A stretch of DNA of 64,000 nucleotides from Chloroflexota bacterium (GTDB taxonomy: Bacteria > Chloroflexota > Anaerolineae > Anaerolineales > Villigracilaceae), in assembly GCA_016223135.1 (NCBI GenBank), contig JACRPQ010000005.1, positions 62,001 through 126,000 of the forward strand. Direction: 5' to 3'. Below, in pieces: positions 40,954 to 51,005 of the stretch. The first letter of the stretch is position 1; every line of letters starts with the position of its first letter. Made by a program: the position numbers and the translations under genes. A model generated the notes under the pieces. It was not told where the DNA came from, ran no database searches, and worked only from the letters and a program-made list of their open reading frames with translations.

Positions 40954-41364
40954 TTATTCTGGAATCCACACGACCGCCGTGCCAGCGAGACAGACCTCGC
41001 CGTTCTCGTTCCAAACAGTCGTGTCCAACACAAGACGGCGTTTGTCGGGAATCGTTTCAGTCACTTTGACTTCAATTTTGACCGTCGTATCCACATAAAC
41101 GGGACGCTTGAACGTCGAGTTTTGGGAGATGTACACGGTTCCCCGGCCGGGAAAATCCATGCCCAGCGCTTTGGAAATCAGCCCAGCCAGGAACGCGCCG
41201 TGAACAATCCGCTTTTTGAAGAAGGACTGCGCGGCAAATTCCGCATCGAGGTGGATGGGGTTCAGGTCACCGACGACTTCGGCAAAGCGCTTCACATCCT
41301 CCGCCGAGATGAAGCGTTCAAAGGAAAAACCGTCGCCGGGCTGATAGGAAAATTCCTTTGCCAT
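40954..41364 (-). CDS. MaoC-family dehydratase inside the dTDP-sugar operon
   Basis: 136 residues, hot-dog fold, hydratase motif FAEVVGDLNPIHLDAEFAAQSFFKKRIVHGAFLAG with the DxNPIHxD and the histidine of the second half. It is closer to (R)-hydratase/PhaJ-type than to the 22703 copy. GAGAGG precedes ATG. It lies between rmlA (11 bases) and wecE (15 bases), all on the minus strand, so it belongs to the sugar operon. I know of no standard step for a MaoC protein in dTDP-sugar synthesis. It may make a 3-hydroxyacyl group for the amino sugar; this is inferred from position only. Confidence 0.9.
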   Translation of the reverse strand: MAKEFSYQPGDGFSFERFISAEDVKRFAEVVGDLNPIHLDAEFAAQSFFKKRIVHGAFLAGLISKALGMDFPGRGTVYISQNSTFKRPVYVDTTVKIEVKVTETIPDKRRLVLDTTVWNENGEVCLAGTAVVWIPE

Positions 41365-41374
41365 GATCTGCCTC

Positions 41375-42247
41375 TCAGACCGCGCTGTTGGCGACATCCA
41401 TGATGTATTTGCCGTAGCCGTTGCTGGAGAGTTCCTGACCCAGTTTCAGCAACTGTTCCCTCGAGATGAAGCCCATGCGGAAGGCAATCTCTTCGGGGCA
41501 GGCAATCATCAATCCCTGGCGTTCCTGGATGGTTTGAATGAATGCGCCCGCCTGAAGCAGGGATTCGTGCGTGCCGGCATCCAGCCAGGCAACGCCGCGC
41601 CCAAACAGTTTGACCTTCAATTGCCCGCGCTCGAGATAAAGCCTGTTCAGGTCTGTAATCTCGATTTCGCCGCGCGCTGAAGGCTTGAGCGATTCGGCAA
41701 GCCGCACAACCTGATTGTCGTAAAAATAAATGCCCGGCACCGCCCAATGTGATTTGGGTTGTTTGGGTTTTTCCTCGATGCTCAACACATTGCCGTGTTC
41801 GTCGAATTCCACGATGCCATAGCGTTCGGGGTCATGCACCTTGTAGCCAAAAATCATTGCGCCTTCTTTCAAAGTGGCGCAACTTTGCAGCAAAGAGGTC
41901 ATCCCTTCGCCGTAAAAAATATTATCTCCAAGCGTCAGGCAGACGGGACTGTCGCCGATGAAGTCGCGCCCCACCAGAAAGGCGTCGGCAAGTCCGCGCG
42001 GCTGCGGCTGTTCGGCATACTCGAACTTCAGTCCCCACTGTGAGCCGTCCTTGAGCAGGTCGCGGAACAATGGCAAAGCCTCCGGCGTGCTGATGATCAA
42101 AATCTCGCGGATGCCTGCCATCATCAACATCGAAAGCGGATAATAAATCATCGGTTTGTCGAAGACCGGCAGGATTTGTTTGCTGATGGCAATCGTCAGC
42201 GGATACAGGCGCGTCCCCTTCCCGCCTGCCAGAATGATACCCTTCAT
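41375..42247 (-). CDS. rmlA: Glucose-1-phosphate thymidylyltransferase
   Basis: 290 residues. [18 protein letters not shown] is the nucleotide-binding start; [22 protein letters not shown] and [17 protein letters not shown] are RmlA core blocks. It makes dTDP-glucose. ATG overlaps the rmlB stop (ATGA), with an AAAGGAGG site inside the rmlB end. Confidence 0.95.
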   Translation of the reverse strand: MKGIILAGGKGTRLYPLTIAISKQILPVFDKPMIYYPLSMLMMAGIREILIISTPEALPLFRDLLKDGSQWGLKFEYAEQPQPRGLADAFLVGRDFIGDSPVCLTLGDNIFYGEGMTSLLQSCATLKEGAMIFGYKVHDPERYGIVEFDEHGNVLSIEEKPKQPKSHWAVPGIYFYDNQVVRLAESLKPSARGEIEITDLNRLYLERGQLKVKLFGRGVAWLDAGTHESLLQAGAFIQTIQERQGLMIACPEEIAFRMGFISREQLLKLGQELSSNGYGKYIMDVANSAV

Positions 42248-43359
42248 TTCGCCTCCTTTGCCTCGCGCCAGGCATAATTCTTTTTGATCCATTCACCGTA
42301 TGCGCCGCTGCTGACTTGATCCACCCATTCGGGATGATGCAGATACCAGTCAATCGTGCGGCGCAGCCCCGCCTCAAACCCGACCTCCGGCTGCCAGCCC
42401 AACTCGCGCCGAATCTTCGCCGGATTAATCGCATAGCGTTTATCGTGACCGGGGCGGTCGGTCACGAAACGAATCAACTCACGATAACTCTTCAAGCCCT
42501 GCTGGTGCAGCTGCGGCACTTCCGCCGGCGGAGCGACTTCATCGAGGATGTCGCAGATTTTGTGAACGAGGTTGATGTTCTTTTGCTCGTTGTTTCCGCC
42601 AATGACATAGACTTCGCCCGGCGTACCTTTCTCGAACGCCAGTTTCACCGCCTTGCAGTGGTCTTCCACGTACAGCCAGTCGCGCACGTTCGAGCCGTCG
42701 CCGTACACGGGCAGGGGCTTGCCGGAGATGGCATTCAAGATCATCAGCGGAATCATCTTTTCGGGGAACTGGTACGGTCCATAGTTATTGGAGCAGTTGG
42801 TGATGATGGCGGGCAAGCCGTAGGTGTGATGGAAGGCGCGCACAAAGTGGTCGCTGGCGGCTTTGGAGGCGGAGTAAGGCGAGTTGGGGGCGTAGGGCGT
42901 CTCTTCGGTGAACCAGCCGTCAGGTCCGAGCGAACCGAAGACTTCATCGGTGGAAACATGCAGAAAGCGGAAGGTCTCCTTTCGTTCCTGCGGCAGGCTG
43001 TTCCAGTAAGCGCGCGCGGCTTCGAGCAGGGTGTAGGTGCCGACGACGTTGGTCTGCACGAAGTCCTCGGCGTTGACGATGGAACGGTCCACGTGCGATT
43101 CGGCGGCAAGGTGGAAGATGCCGGCCGGCTGGTATTTCTCGAACAGCGAGGCGACCAGTGCGCGGTCGGTGATGTTGCCCTTGACGAAAGTGTACTGCGG
43201 GTGACCTTCCAGGTCTGCCAGGGAGAGGGGGTTGGCGGCGTAGGTGAGGGCGTCCAGGTTGACGACGTTATACGCGCCGCTTTGAATCAGGAGGCGGACA
43301 AAGTTGGCGCCGATAAATCCGCATCCGCCGGTGACAATGACGGTTTGTTTGTTGGTCAT
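42244..43359 (-). CDS. rmlB: dTDP-glucose 4,6-dehydratase
   Basis: 371 residues of the SDR fold. [14 protein letters not shown] (NAD loop), [22 protein letters not shown] (catalytic Asp-Glu), [10 protein letters not shown] (Tyr and Lys), and [15 protein letters not shown] are complete. It makes dTDP-4-keto-6-deoxyglucose. The C-terminus is 20-odd residues longer than most. AAGGAA precedes ATG. First gene of the rmlB-rmlA-MaoC-wecE unit. Confidence 0.95.
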   Translation of the reverse strand: MTNKQTVIVTGGCGFIGANFVRLLIQSGAYNVVNLDALTYAANPLSLADLEGHPQYTFVKGNITDRALVASLFEKYQPAGIFHLAAESHVDRSIVNAEDFVQTNVVGTYTLLEAARAYWNSLPQERKETFRFLHVSTDEVFGSLGPDGWFTEETPYAPNSPYSASKAASDHFVRAFHHTYGLPAIITNCSNNYGPYQFPEKMIPLMILNAISGKPLPVYGDGSNVRDWLYVEDHCKAVKLAFEKGTPGEVYVIGGNNEQKNINLVHKICDILDEVAPPAEVPQLHQQGLKSYRELIRFVTDRPGHDKRYAINPAKIRRELGWQPEVGFEAGLRRTIDWYLHHPEWVDQVSSGAYGEWIKKNYAWREAKEAK

Positions 43360-43424
43360 GATGGTTCCTTTACTGGTTTATAACGCTATTTCCCAGACGG
43401 GCAATTCCCCGTTTGGGTACGCGG

Positions 43425-43493
43425 TTAATAAACTTTGATGCGGGAATCCGCTGCTTCGACCCGCACAAGATACAGGGTGCGCATCATGATCAT
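43425..43493 (-). CDS. Tiny coupled reading frame, uncertain
   Basis: 22 codons (MIMMRTLYLVRVEAADSRIKVY). The ATG overlaps the methyltransferase stop (ATGA), and AGGAAGG lies directly upstream, best placed for the third or fourth Met. It could be a coupled small protein or the remnant of the C-terminus of a lost gene. No family recognised. Confidence 0.25.
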   Translation of the reverse strand: MIMMRTLYLVRVEAADSRIKVY

Positions 43494-44206
43494 CCTTCCT
43501 GATGGGCAGTCGGTTTCTTTTCAAGATAAAACACATTGAGAAAGCAGATGTCGGGAATGCCAAGGAGGCGGTTGTAAAGTTTGTGCATCCAAACGACCCT
43601 GGATGGGTAGCGCAGGGTGAGAAGAGAAAGAAGAGGAAATGTTGGGAAGAGCCCTAGGCGGCGTCGGATCTTGAAATGTCTCGTAATCAATTGAATGTAC
43701 TCCCAAACCGGCCGATCCCCCGGATGCCTGTCCACGCTCGATGTGCGGATCAATTTCCCGGTGACGAGGAAAGACAAGCGGGATGCCAGATGTGCAAGAT
43801 TAGGCACTGAGATCAGCACGCGCCCACCGGGTTTGAGTATGCGCGCAAATTCGTCAATAGCCTTCTCCTGGTCGGGATATATCAGATGCTCGATGACATC
43901 CAAACATACGATCACATCCACGGAATTGGCAGCAAGCCCGGAGTTCAGAAAACTGCGCCGAATCACGCTTTCCGAGGCGTAATTTGCATCCATGCCGGTG
44001 ATGTTGTATCCTGCCTTTCGATATTCATTCACCAACACCCCCTCGCCACATCCCATATCATAAATGACGTCCTGTCTGGAGCAGTCATCCAGAAAGGCGC
44101 GCGCCAGTTTTATCTTTTCAAGATACACGGGCAGGTAGGGCCAGTCCTTTTCGAGGGTTACATGATAATCGCCGCGCTGTGCATATTCACCAGATCTGTT
44201 TTCCAT
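43490..44206 (-). CDS. Class I SAM-dependent methyltransferase
   Basis: 238 residues. Ubiquinone/menaquinone methyltransferase-like: VIYDMGCGEGVLVNEYRKAGYNITGMDAN (SAM loop and the acidic strand), VDVIVCLDVIEHLIYPDQEKAIDEFARILKPGGRVLISVPN. The C-terminal part is hydrophobic-amphipathic and ends FYLEKKPTAHQEG. ATG at 44206 has AAGAAGGA; an earlier ATG at 44227 lacks such a site. Between two GT-C-like loci, so probably methylates a sugar or carrier. Confidence 0.85.
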   Translation of the reverse strand: MENRSGEYAQRGDYHVTLEKDWPYLPVYLEKIKLARAFLDDCSRQDVIYDMGCGEGVLVNEYRKAGYNITGMDANYASESVIRRSFLNSGLAANSVDVIVCLDVIEHLIYPDQEKAIDEFARILKPGGRVLISVPNLAHLASRLSFLVTGKLIRTSSVDRHPGDRPVWEYIQLITRHFKIRRRLGLFPTFPLLSLLTLRYPSRVVWMHKLYNRLLGIPDICFLNVFYLEKKPTAHQEG

Positions 44207-44227
44207 CGTTCCTTCTTTTGCGCACAT

Positions 44228-46246
44228 TTACGGTAACGAACAATCGCCATTTAATCGAGGCGTAAATATTTGGATTCGCCTTAACTCAGTCTCGATTTCG
44301 CGTGTAGGTTCGTAATAGCACAGGATGTAGGGCGAGATCTTCGAATTCCAGACATTATTCTCTTCAAAAAAAACGCCATCGGTCTTGATGCCAAGATTTT
44401 GCCTGCCCGCAACGATGGCGGCAAAGCGATGCTCTTTCAGGTCGGCATAAAACTGCTGAAGGTAAGTCTGATTTCCCGACATCGCCATTTCCATGAGGAT
44501 GATCACCTCATACTCGGGAACGAGCGGAACATCAACCTCGCCGAAGGTGATCATTTGACGTTCGGAAATGAACAGTACGGGACCGCTTTTTTTCATCTCG
44601 TTGACCGCCTGAATCAGTTGCTGATGAGCCGCTTGAGCAATGTCTGCCCGGTAAACGGGATATGGCGAGAGCGCGGGGATCAGAAACAAGATTGGGATGA
44701 CCGCCCCGACGGTAATCACAGGCGGCATAAGGATACCCCACCCCCCCGCTTCCGCCACATCGGACCTGATTCTGTTTCCGGCAAAATAAGCCGCCACAAT
44801 ACCCAAAAGCACCGCGTAGGTATCTGTGTTATGCAGATCGCCGCCGCCTCCGATCTTGACGCTGACCACCATGCTCCCGGCAAATAATCCCACAATCATG
44901 ATGAATAAACTCGCCCAGCGGAAGGGATGCAGCCTTTTCCAATGTCTGACAGCGACAAAAATCAGTCCAACCAGAAGGGGGCTGGATACGATAAGGACGC
45001 CGGGAATGATTCCCAGCGGGAAGGAGTCGTTTGGCAGCAAACGATACCATAATAAATCGGACGTAAAACTTGATGTAAAAGCCCTTGCGTTGGCGGCGTT
45101 TCCAGAGAGAAATACATAAGCAGACTGCGCTGCGATTGCAGAGACAACGCCCAAAATAAGCCAGACAGCCGGACGCGAAACATATCTCAGGAATTGGCGG
45201 AAGGATTTGAATGTCCCCTCTACAGGCGTTTCAAGCAAATAAATGGCGGTTGCCATCATGGCAGGCATGGGAAACCAATTTACCCGGCTGATGCCCGCCC
45301 ATAAGGATGCGGCAACAATGGTCAGAACCGTCCTCCATGGATGTTTGCTTGAGACGCCTAACAACACCAGCAACACCATGACCTGCAGATGATAATAAAC
45401 GCTGATCTGCAAGAAAAACAGGAAGAACCATGCCGCCAGCAGTAAACGAAGCCCTTTCTTCTCCGCGGGAATGACCCGCCATGCCAGGGCAAGCGCCGCT
45501 CCCAATGTCAGCCCAATCCACAAAAGGAATTGCCACAGCCTGTGTTCGAAAATGCCAAGTCCATGGAACAGGAACGGCACGGATTGCAATATGTATCGCG
45601 AAGCATGATATGGGGATAATGGAAAAGCCTCTCCGTACAGCGTCCGGGAAAACAACAAGGAGGCATAATAATAACGGCTTCCTTCGGACCATCCCAGCGA
45701 AAACGGATAATTCGTCACCACGTTGTAGCGCGTCATGACTGCATAGGTCACGCCAAGCAATAAAAGGGCGGCGACAAATCCGCCCATCCAACTGGTTCGA
45801 AATGCCGTCCTGAGAACCGCCATCCCCAGCAAAATCAGCCACCAGCATCCCCAGTAGTAAAGCAGCAGTAACAGTTCCGGGTCATAGACCGGCTGTTTGA
45901 TGTCTTGCCCGATCCGATACGTGAATTTGACGTAGGGGATGAGAAAGAGAATGCCAAGGAAGACGATTCCACCGAGGATACGCAGGGGAAGCGCATCAAA
46001 GGTGATGCGTTCGGCGCGGTCGGCAAAACTGGAACGGTTCGCCCCGATGCGTATCATCAGCCACAGGGAAAACGCCGCAAGGAAAAGACAAAGCGCTAGT
46101 ATTCCGCTCCATGCGGCGCGAGTCAGGTCTACGCCCAATTCGACCAGCCTCAGGTACGCGGCGCGGAACATTACCAGGTTGACAACAATGTTGACCAGCA
46201 GAAGGGTCAGCCAGAAGGAACGGGATGTGTGAGAGGGGCTATCCAT
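44228..46246 (-). CDS. Large polytopic membrane protein, GT-C-like (paralogue B)
   Basis: 672 residues, about 13 helices, C-terminal globular part of about 130 residues. It shares with the 37768-39783 product GWSEGSRYYYASLLFS, LLWYRLLPNDSFPLG, SVKIGGGGDLHNTDTYAVLLG and a tail with the pattern VPLVPEYEVIILMEMAMSGNQTYLQQFY. The paralogues sit at two ends of the rml block. Function unknown; a lipid-linked sugar transferase is likely by topology. Confidence 0.72.
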   Translation of the reverse strand: MDSPSHTSRSFWLTLLLVNIVVNLVMFRAAYLRLVELGVDLTRAAWSGILALCLFLAAFSLWLMIRIGANRSSFADRAERITFDALPLRILGGIVFLGILFLIPYVKFTYRIGQDIKQPVYDPELLLLLYYWGCWWLILLGMAVLRTAFRTSWMGGFVAALLLLGVTYAVMTRYNVVTNYPFSLGWSEGSRYYYASLLFSRTLYGEAFPLSPYHASRYILQSVPFLFHGLGIFEHRLWQFLLWIGLTLGAALALAWRVIPAEKKGLRLLLAAWFFLFFLQISVYYHLQVMVLLVLLGVSSKHPWRTVLTIVAASLWAGISRVNWFPMPAMMATAIYLLETPVEGTFKSFRQFLRYVSRPAVWLILGVVSAIAAQSAYVFLSGNAANARAFTSSFTSDLLWYRLLPNDSFPLGIIPGVLIVSSPLLVGLIFVAVRHWKRLHPFRWASLFIMIVGLFAGSMVVSVKIGGGGDLHNTDTYAVLLGIVAAYFAGNRIRSDVAEAGGWGILMPPVITVGAVIPILFLIPALSPYPVYRADIAQAAHQQLIQAVNEMKKSGPVLFISERQMITFGEVDVPLVPEYEVIILMEMAMSGNQTYLQQFYADLKEHRFAAIVAGRQNLGIKTDGVFFEENNVWNSKISPYILCYYEPTREIETELRRIQIFTPRLNGDCSLP

Positions 46247-46258
46247 CGAAACCCAATT

Positions 46259-47182
46259 TTACAGCAGGTTGTTGCCAGCCGATGTTTTTCTTTTTTGTTC
46301 CGTCAGGATCGCCATGATGGAGGGAAGAAACCAGGCGCCCGGCAGGCTCGACAGGATTAAATAAGCGCGAATCAACGCCGCCACGCTCAAACTGGCGGCA
46401 GGCGGCAATCCGGCGATATTCGACATCAGGAAAGTGAATGAAAGTTCCTGCAAACCATAACCGTTGATTGAGATGGGAATCTGGGTGATGAAATAGGTCA
46501 GGCTCCACAACCCGGCAATCGTCCAAAAAGAGATTTGGTTTCCGAGGTTGCCAACAAAAATGTAGATGGAGCCGAACAGGCACAGCATATGAATCCACGT
46601 CAGGGCAAGCGACGCCAGCAGAGAGGCTGGTTGTTCGAGCCACAACCTGAAGACGGCAAGCGTCCGCTTGAAGAAGGCAAGGGGGCGTTTGAACCAGACA
46701 AGAGACAGGAAAGAGACAGGGGCGGTTCCCAACAATCCCCAGGCTTGGATCAGTCCGAGAGGCAGGGTCATGGTCATACCAACCATGCCGATCAGCCGGT
46801 CTGCCGCAATCGAAGCAAGGCAGACCGCGCGGTCAAAGCCCATTTGCATGGCGCCCGCCAGGCGCACCACGTCGCCACCGATGGTGGTGGGCAGGAAATT
46901 CGAGGCAAACAAACCGGTGAAGGTCAGCAGGGCGCTGTCCTTGAAGCGAATGTTCACGCCGCCGGCACGCAAAAGAACATGCCATCTGCCAATGGTGGCT
47001 AGGCGAGACAGTAAAAACAAAAACGCCACCCAAAGCAGGTTGGCGGTTTCGATTTTGCGAAACGCCTCGAGAATTTCATCCCAGCCCCCATCCATCAGCA
47101 GAATGATAAGCAGAATAACCGCAAGCAGGGTTCCTGCCGATTGTAGGACCAGGCGGCGGTTCTTCCTCCACCACGTGGACAT
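46259..47182 (-). CDS. Lysylphosphatidylglycerol synthase TM-like / UPF0104 membrane protein
   Basis: 307 residues, about eight helices. FKDSALLTFTGLFASNFLPTTIGGDVVRLAGAMQMGFDRAVCLASIAADRLIGMVGM and QIPISINGYGLQELSFTFLM are the two signature blocks of the AglD/MprF-TM (UPF0104) family. In archaea AglD-like and in bacteria similar proteins take part in lipid-linked sugar transfer or flipping; exact role unclear. One base after the GT2 stop, so coupled to it. Confidence 0.87.
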   Translation of the reverse strand: MSTWWRKNRRLVLQSAGTLLAVILLIILLMDGGWDEILEAFRKIETANLLWVAFLFLLSRLATIGRWHVLLRAGGVNIRFKDSALLTFTGLFASNFLPTTIGGDVVRLAGAMQMGFDRAVCLASIAADRLIGMVGMTMTLPLGLIQAWGLLGTAPVSFLSLVWFKRPLAFFKRTLAVFRLWLEQPASLLASLALTWIHMLCLFGSIYIFVGNLGNQISFWTIAGLWSLTYFITQIPISINGYGLQELSFTFLMSNIAGLPPAASLSVAALIRAYLILSSLPGAWFLPSIMAILTEQKRKTSAGNNLL

Positions 47183-47183
47183 A

Positions 47184-48137
47184 TCAACGCTTCTTTCCCA
47201 GCACCGCGCGCACCGTGTAGGTGGGTTTGCTCTGCGATTCGTGATAGGTGCGCGCCAACAGTTCAGCAATCAGCCCCATCAGGATGGATTGAAACCCGAG
47301 GATGAGCAGCATCACGCTGATTTGGAAGAACGGCGAACCCAACACCGAGACAAGGAAAAACACGCGGCGGATGAACAGATACGCCAGCAAAATCGCGCTG
47401 ACGCCAATCAGGCTGATGCCCGTCCCGCCGAACAGGCGCATCGGCTTGTGCGAATAATCGAGCAGAAATTTGACGGTGAACAGGTCGAGGATGACTTTGA
47501 CGGTTCGTTCCAGACCGTATTTCGCCGCGCCAAATTTGCGCGGGTGGTGGCGGACGGGGAGTTCTGTAATCTTCGCTCCCACCGAGTGCGCGAAGACCGG
47601 GATGAAGCGGTGCATCTCGCCATACAGGCGGAAGCCCTCCAGCGCCTCGCGGCGGTAGGCTTTGAGGGTGCAGCCATAATCGTGCAGATGCACGCCCGTC
47701 ACCCATGAGATGAGACCGTTGGCAAGATTGGAAGGAATGGTGCGGGTGAAGCGGTTATCCTTACGGTCTTTGCGCCAGCCGCTGACCAAATCGTAGCCTT
47801 CATCCAGTTTGGCGAGCAGCATGGGGATGTCGGCGGGGTCGTTCTGCAGGTCGGCGTCGAGCAAAACGATGATGCCGCCCTCTGCATGGTCAATGCCGGC
47901 GGCGATGGCGGCGGTCTGACCGAAGTTACGGCGGAAGACCACCACGCGGACGTGTTCGGGGTGTTTCTCCGCCAGGCTGCTCAGCACATCCACGCTGCCA
48001 TCCGTTGAGCCGTCATCCACAAAAATGACCTCCCAGGTTCGCTGCAAGGGCGCGAGCGCCGTTTCGATGGCGTTCATCAACAAAGGCAGGTTATCTTTTT
48101 CGTTGTAAACGGGGATGACAAGCGAGAGATCAGTCAT
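47184..48137 (-). CDS. Polyisoprenyl-phosphate glycosyltransferase (GT2, two TM)
   Basis: 317 residues. GT2 core: LSLVIPVYNEKDNLPLLMNAIE, VIFVDDGSTDGS, NFGQTAAIAAGIDHAEGGIIVLLDADLQNDPADI (DxD). C-terminal two helices (LFGGTGISLIGVSAILLAYLF and FQISVMLLILGFQSILMGLIAELL) and the tail RTYHESQSKPTYTV match undecaprenyl-phosphate glucosyltransferase/GtrB-ArnC type. It probably loads a sugar onto the lipid carrier. Confidence 0.92.
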   Translation of the reverse strand: MTDLSLVIPVYNEKDNLPLLMNAIETALAPLQRTWEVIFVDDGSTDGSVDVLSSLAEKHPEHVRVVVFRRNFGQTAAIAAGIDHAEGGIIVLLDADLQNDPADIPMLLAKLDEGYDLVSGWRKDRKDNRFTRTIPSNLANGLISWVTGVHLHDYGCTLKAYRREALEGFRLYGEMHRFIPVFAHSVGAKITELPVRHHPRKFGAAKYGLERTVKVILDLFTVKFLLDYSHKPMRLFGGTGISLIGVSAILLAYLFIRRVFFLVSVLGSPFFQISVMLLILGFQSILMGLIAELLARTYHESQSKPTYTVRAVLGKKR

Positions 48138-48140
48138 GGC

Positions 48141-49106
<966 letters not shown>

Positions 49107-49146
49107 TCAATCTCCTTGGTTCAAAATTCAGCGGCTGAATTATAAC

Positions 49147-50613
49147 CTACATTCCCCGCCCCCGGGCGCGCACTTTATCCAACCGCCACCCCACTCCGAC
49201 GATGATACCCCATAAAATCACGATCACTGCGATCATGAGGGGGAACGGCAGTTGACCGCCCCAGTGAAAATAGCGGCTGGCATACCACTGCGTAAACACC
49301 AGCAGAAAGACCGCTTCGCACAACAGCGTCCGCGCCGCCCAGGCATTGCGTGTTTCCCGCCACCAGACCCATACGACGCCCCCCATCACCGCCTGCCAGG
49401 CAAACAGGATTGTCCGATAACGCGGATTATCCCACGTGTCGCCGCCGCCTCGCAGGGCGGAGAGCAGGATCCAGGTCCACGCGAGAAGCGCAAGCCACAG
49501 GATGACGTTCCGCTTCTTCCCGGACCCTTGAGCGGCTCCCGCTCCGAAAGACAGAATCAACGCCGGCAGCAGTGCATACCATCCCGCCGCGCGGATGAGG
49601 TAGATGATCTGCCAAAAGCGGTTATCCGGTTCGAAGACCGCCGCCGGCAGGACCGGCTGCAGGACGCCATAGACCGCTACAAAGGGCAGGCGCATCCATT
49701 CGGGCATCTCATCGAAAAGCTTTTGCACCCAGCCGGAGCCGCGCTCCAGTTGATAGATGTCCCATTTGACCGTCAGCCTCAGCCAGTCATTGACCACGCC
49801 CAGGGGGGAAGAGGCGTCGAACTGCCCCGCGCGGTTGAGCGAGGCGGAGAGGACGAACAACCCCACAGTAAAAACGAGCGCAAAGAGGAGAATGGGCTTC
49901 CATGAGAGCGTGCGGCGTTCATCCATGAAGAAGACCCAGCCGGCAAAGAGAACGAGGTGCGCCAGCGCCGCCGCCGGCGAAACCAACAACATACCAAGCA
50001 GACCGAGAGCGAGCCAAATCCATGCGCTTCGCACGGCTGGTCGAGTAGTGGCGCCCTGACGCCAGGTATCGCGAAGTCCCCGAAGGGAGAGACCAGCGCC
50101 CCGCCATGCCATAAATCCCGACAACGCCATTGCGCTGAAGGTCAGCAGGTACGGCTCGCGCATGGCGGACGAACCCAGCAGGATGCTTTCAGGGTAAAGC
50201 GCGAAGATCCACGCCGCGGCATAAGCGGCGCTCTCACCAAAGACTTGTTCCACCGCCATCCACAAAAACGGGACTCCCAACGCCGCAGCCAGCGCCGAGA
50301 AAAAAATCAGCAGCAGCGGACGCTGGGCATCGGGCGAGAGATAACGGTACACGAAGGCGCTGAACGCCAGCAGTCCGCCGTATTGGTCGGAGGAGAATTT
50401 GCGGCTGAACGCATCCCAAATGGGACGGTCGGAACTGGCGAGTTTCCATGCCTGGTTGTCGCGAATGTGCGCGTCGGTGAAGACGTAGCCCGCCCGGTCG
50501 TCCTCGTCGGCATGACCGTAGAGGGGAAGCCCAAGGTGAAGCGAAACGCCGACAAGCAGGCGCACCCCGAAGGCGATGGCAACAATCCAGAATAGTTTGT
50601 TTTTGAGAAACAT
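49147..50613 (-). CDS. Polytopic membrane protein, GT-C-like, with in-frame repeat insertion
   Basis: 488 residues, about 11 helices. The first loop LPLYGHADEDDRAGYVFTDAHIRDNQAW has an acidic cluster that fits GT-C/dolichol-phosphate-sugar-dependent transferases. Between two helices a loop of about 20 residues (GLSLRGLRDTWRQGATTRPA) is encoded by a palindromic repeat (50037-50096). A TAAAAT 8 bases before ATG and no ribosome site. The frame survives the repeat. Confidence 0.66.
   Translation of the reverse strand: MFLKNKLFWIVAIAFGVRLLVGVSLHLGLPLYGHADEDDRAGYVFTDAHIRDNQAWKLASSDRPIWDAFSRKFSSDQYGGLLAFSAFVYRYLSPDAQRPLLLIFFSALAAALGVPFLWMAVEQVFGESAAYAAAWIFALYPESILLGSSAMREPYLLTFSAMALSGFMAWRGAGLSLRGLRDTWRQGATTRPAVRSAWIWLALGLLGMLLVSPAAALAHLVLFAGWVFFMDERRTLSWKPILLFALVFTVGLFVLSASLNRAGQFDASSPLGVVNDWLRLTVKWDIYQLERGSGWVQKLFDEMPEWMRLPFVAVYGVLQPVLPAAVFEPDNRFWQIIYLIRAAGWYALLPALILSFGAGAAQGSGKKRNVILWLALLAWTWILLSALRGGGDTWDNPRYRTILFAWQAVMGGVVWVWWRETRNAWAARTLLCEAVFLLVFTQWYASRYFHWGGQLPFPLMIAVIVILWGIIVGVGWRLDKVRARGRGM
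50037..50096. repeat. Palindromic repeat within a coding sequence
   Basis: CTGGTCGAGTAGTGGCGCC ... GCCAGGTATCGCGAAG ... GAGACCAG. It shares TGGTCGAGTAGTGGCGC and GTATCG with the inner unit at 12844-12886 and is 17 bases longer (CGAAGTCCCCGAAGGGA inside the right arm). Confidence 0.82.
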
Positions 50614-50621
50614 ACGGGGGG

Positions 50622-50627
50622 ATTTTA
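50622..50627 (-). promoter_or_regulatory. -10 box upstream of the 488-residue membrane protein gene
   Basis: TAAAAT on the minus strand, 8 bases before the ATG at 50613. Confidence 0.4.
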
Positions 50628-50652
50628 CACTACTTGGCAGAGGCAAATATCA

Positions 50653-50685
50653 TTTGCAGGTCAAGTCTGGAACTTAACCTGCAAA
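50653..50685. other. Hairpin between membrane-protein and antitoxin genes
   Basis: TTTGCAGGT / ACCTGCAAA, extended by AAGT/ACTT with a single mismatch pair. No T-run. Lies in the 160-base gap downstream of brnA. Either a weak terminator or a repeat. Confidence 0.45.
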
Positions 50686-50777
50686 ATATTCTTCAACCAC
50701 TTTTCCACCCATGACAACCTTGCCCTTGGGGCGCTGTATCTGCCGGCTTATCCCCTCAATTCTTCGATATCACACTG

Positions 50778-51005
50778 TTATCCCGCTTGCAAACGTTCTG
50801 CCAGATACATCTTGATAATCGCCTGACGCGTAACGCCCAGCCGCCTCGCTTCACGATCAAGCGCGGCAAGCATCCAGACGGGAATTTCCATATTGATGCG
50901 TTTCTGTTCCTCGGCGGGACGCCGGGCTTTGGAAAGGTCGAGATGGGTAACGACGCTTTCACCAGCGTCGAATTTTTTATCGAAATCAGATGCTTTCGTT
51001 TTCAT
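50778..51005 (-). CDS. brnA: BrnA-type antitoxin
   Basis: 75 residues. C-terminal ribbon-helix-helix motif (KRINMEIPVWMLAALDREARRLGVTRQAIIKMYLAERL), CopG-like, after a flexible N-terminal part. It overlaps the end of the toxin gene by 20 bases. Such proteins bind BrnT and the operator. The antitoxin follows the toxin, the order usual for BrnT-BrnA. Confidence 0.85.
   Translation of the reverse strand: MKTKASDFDKKFDAGESVVTHLDLSKARRPAEEQKRINMEIPVWMLAALDREARRLGVTRQAIIKMYLAERLQAG

Noticed and set aside
42316-43383. 355-codon plus-strand frame opposite rmlB
   Set aside because: Antisense shadow of an unmistakable dTDP-glucose dehydratase.
50674-50769. 31-codon minus-strand frame ending RPKGKVVMGGKVVEEYFAG
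   Set aside because: It reads like a protein C-terminus and might be a gene remnant, but it has no start or ribosome site and overlaps a hairpin; too short to support.
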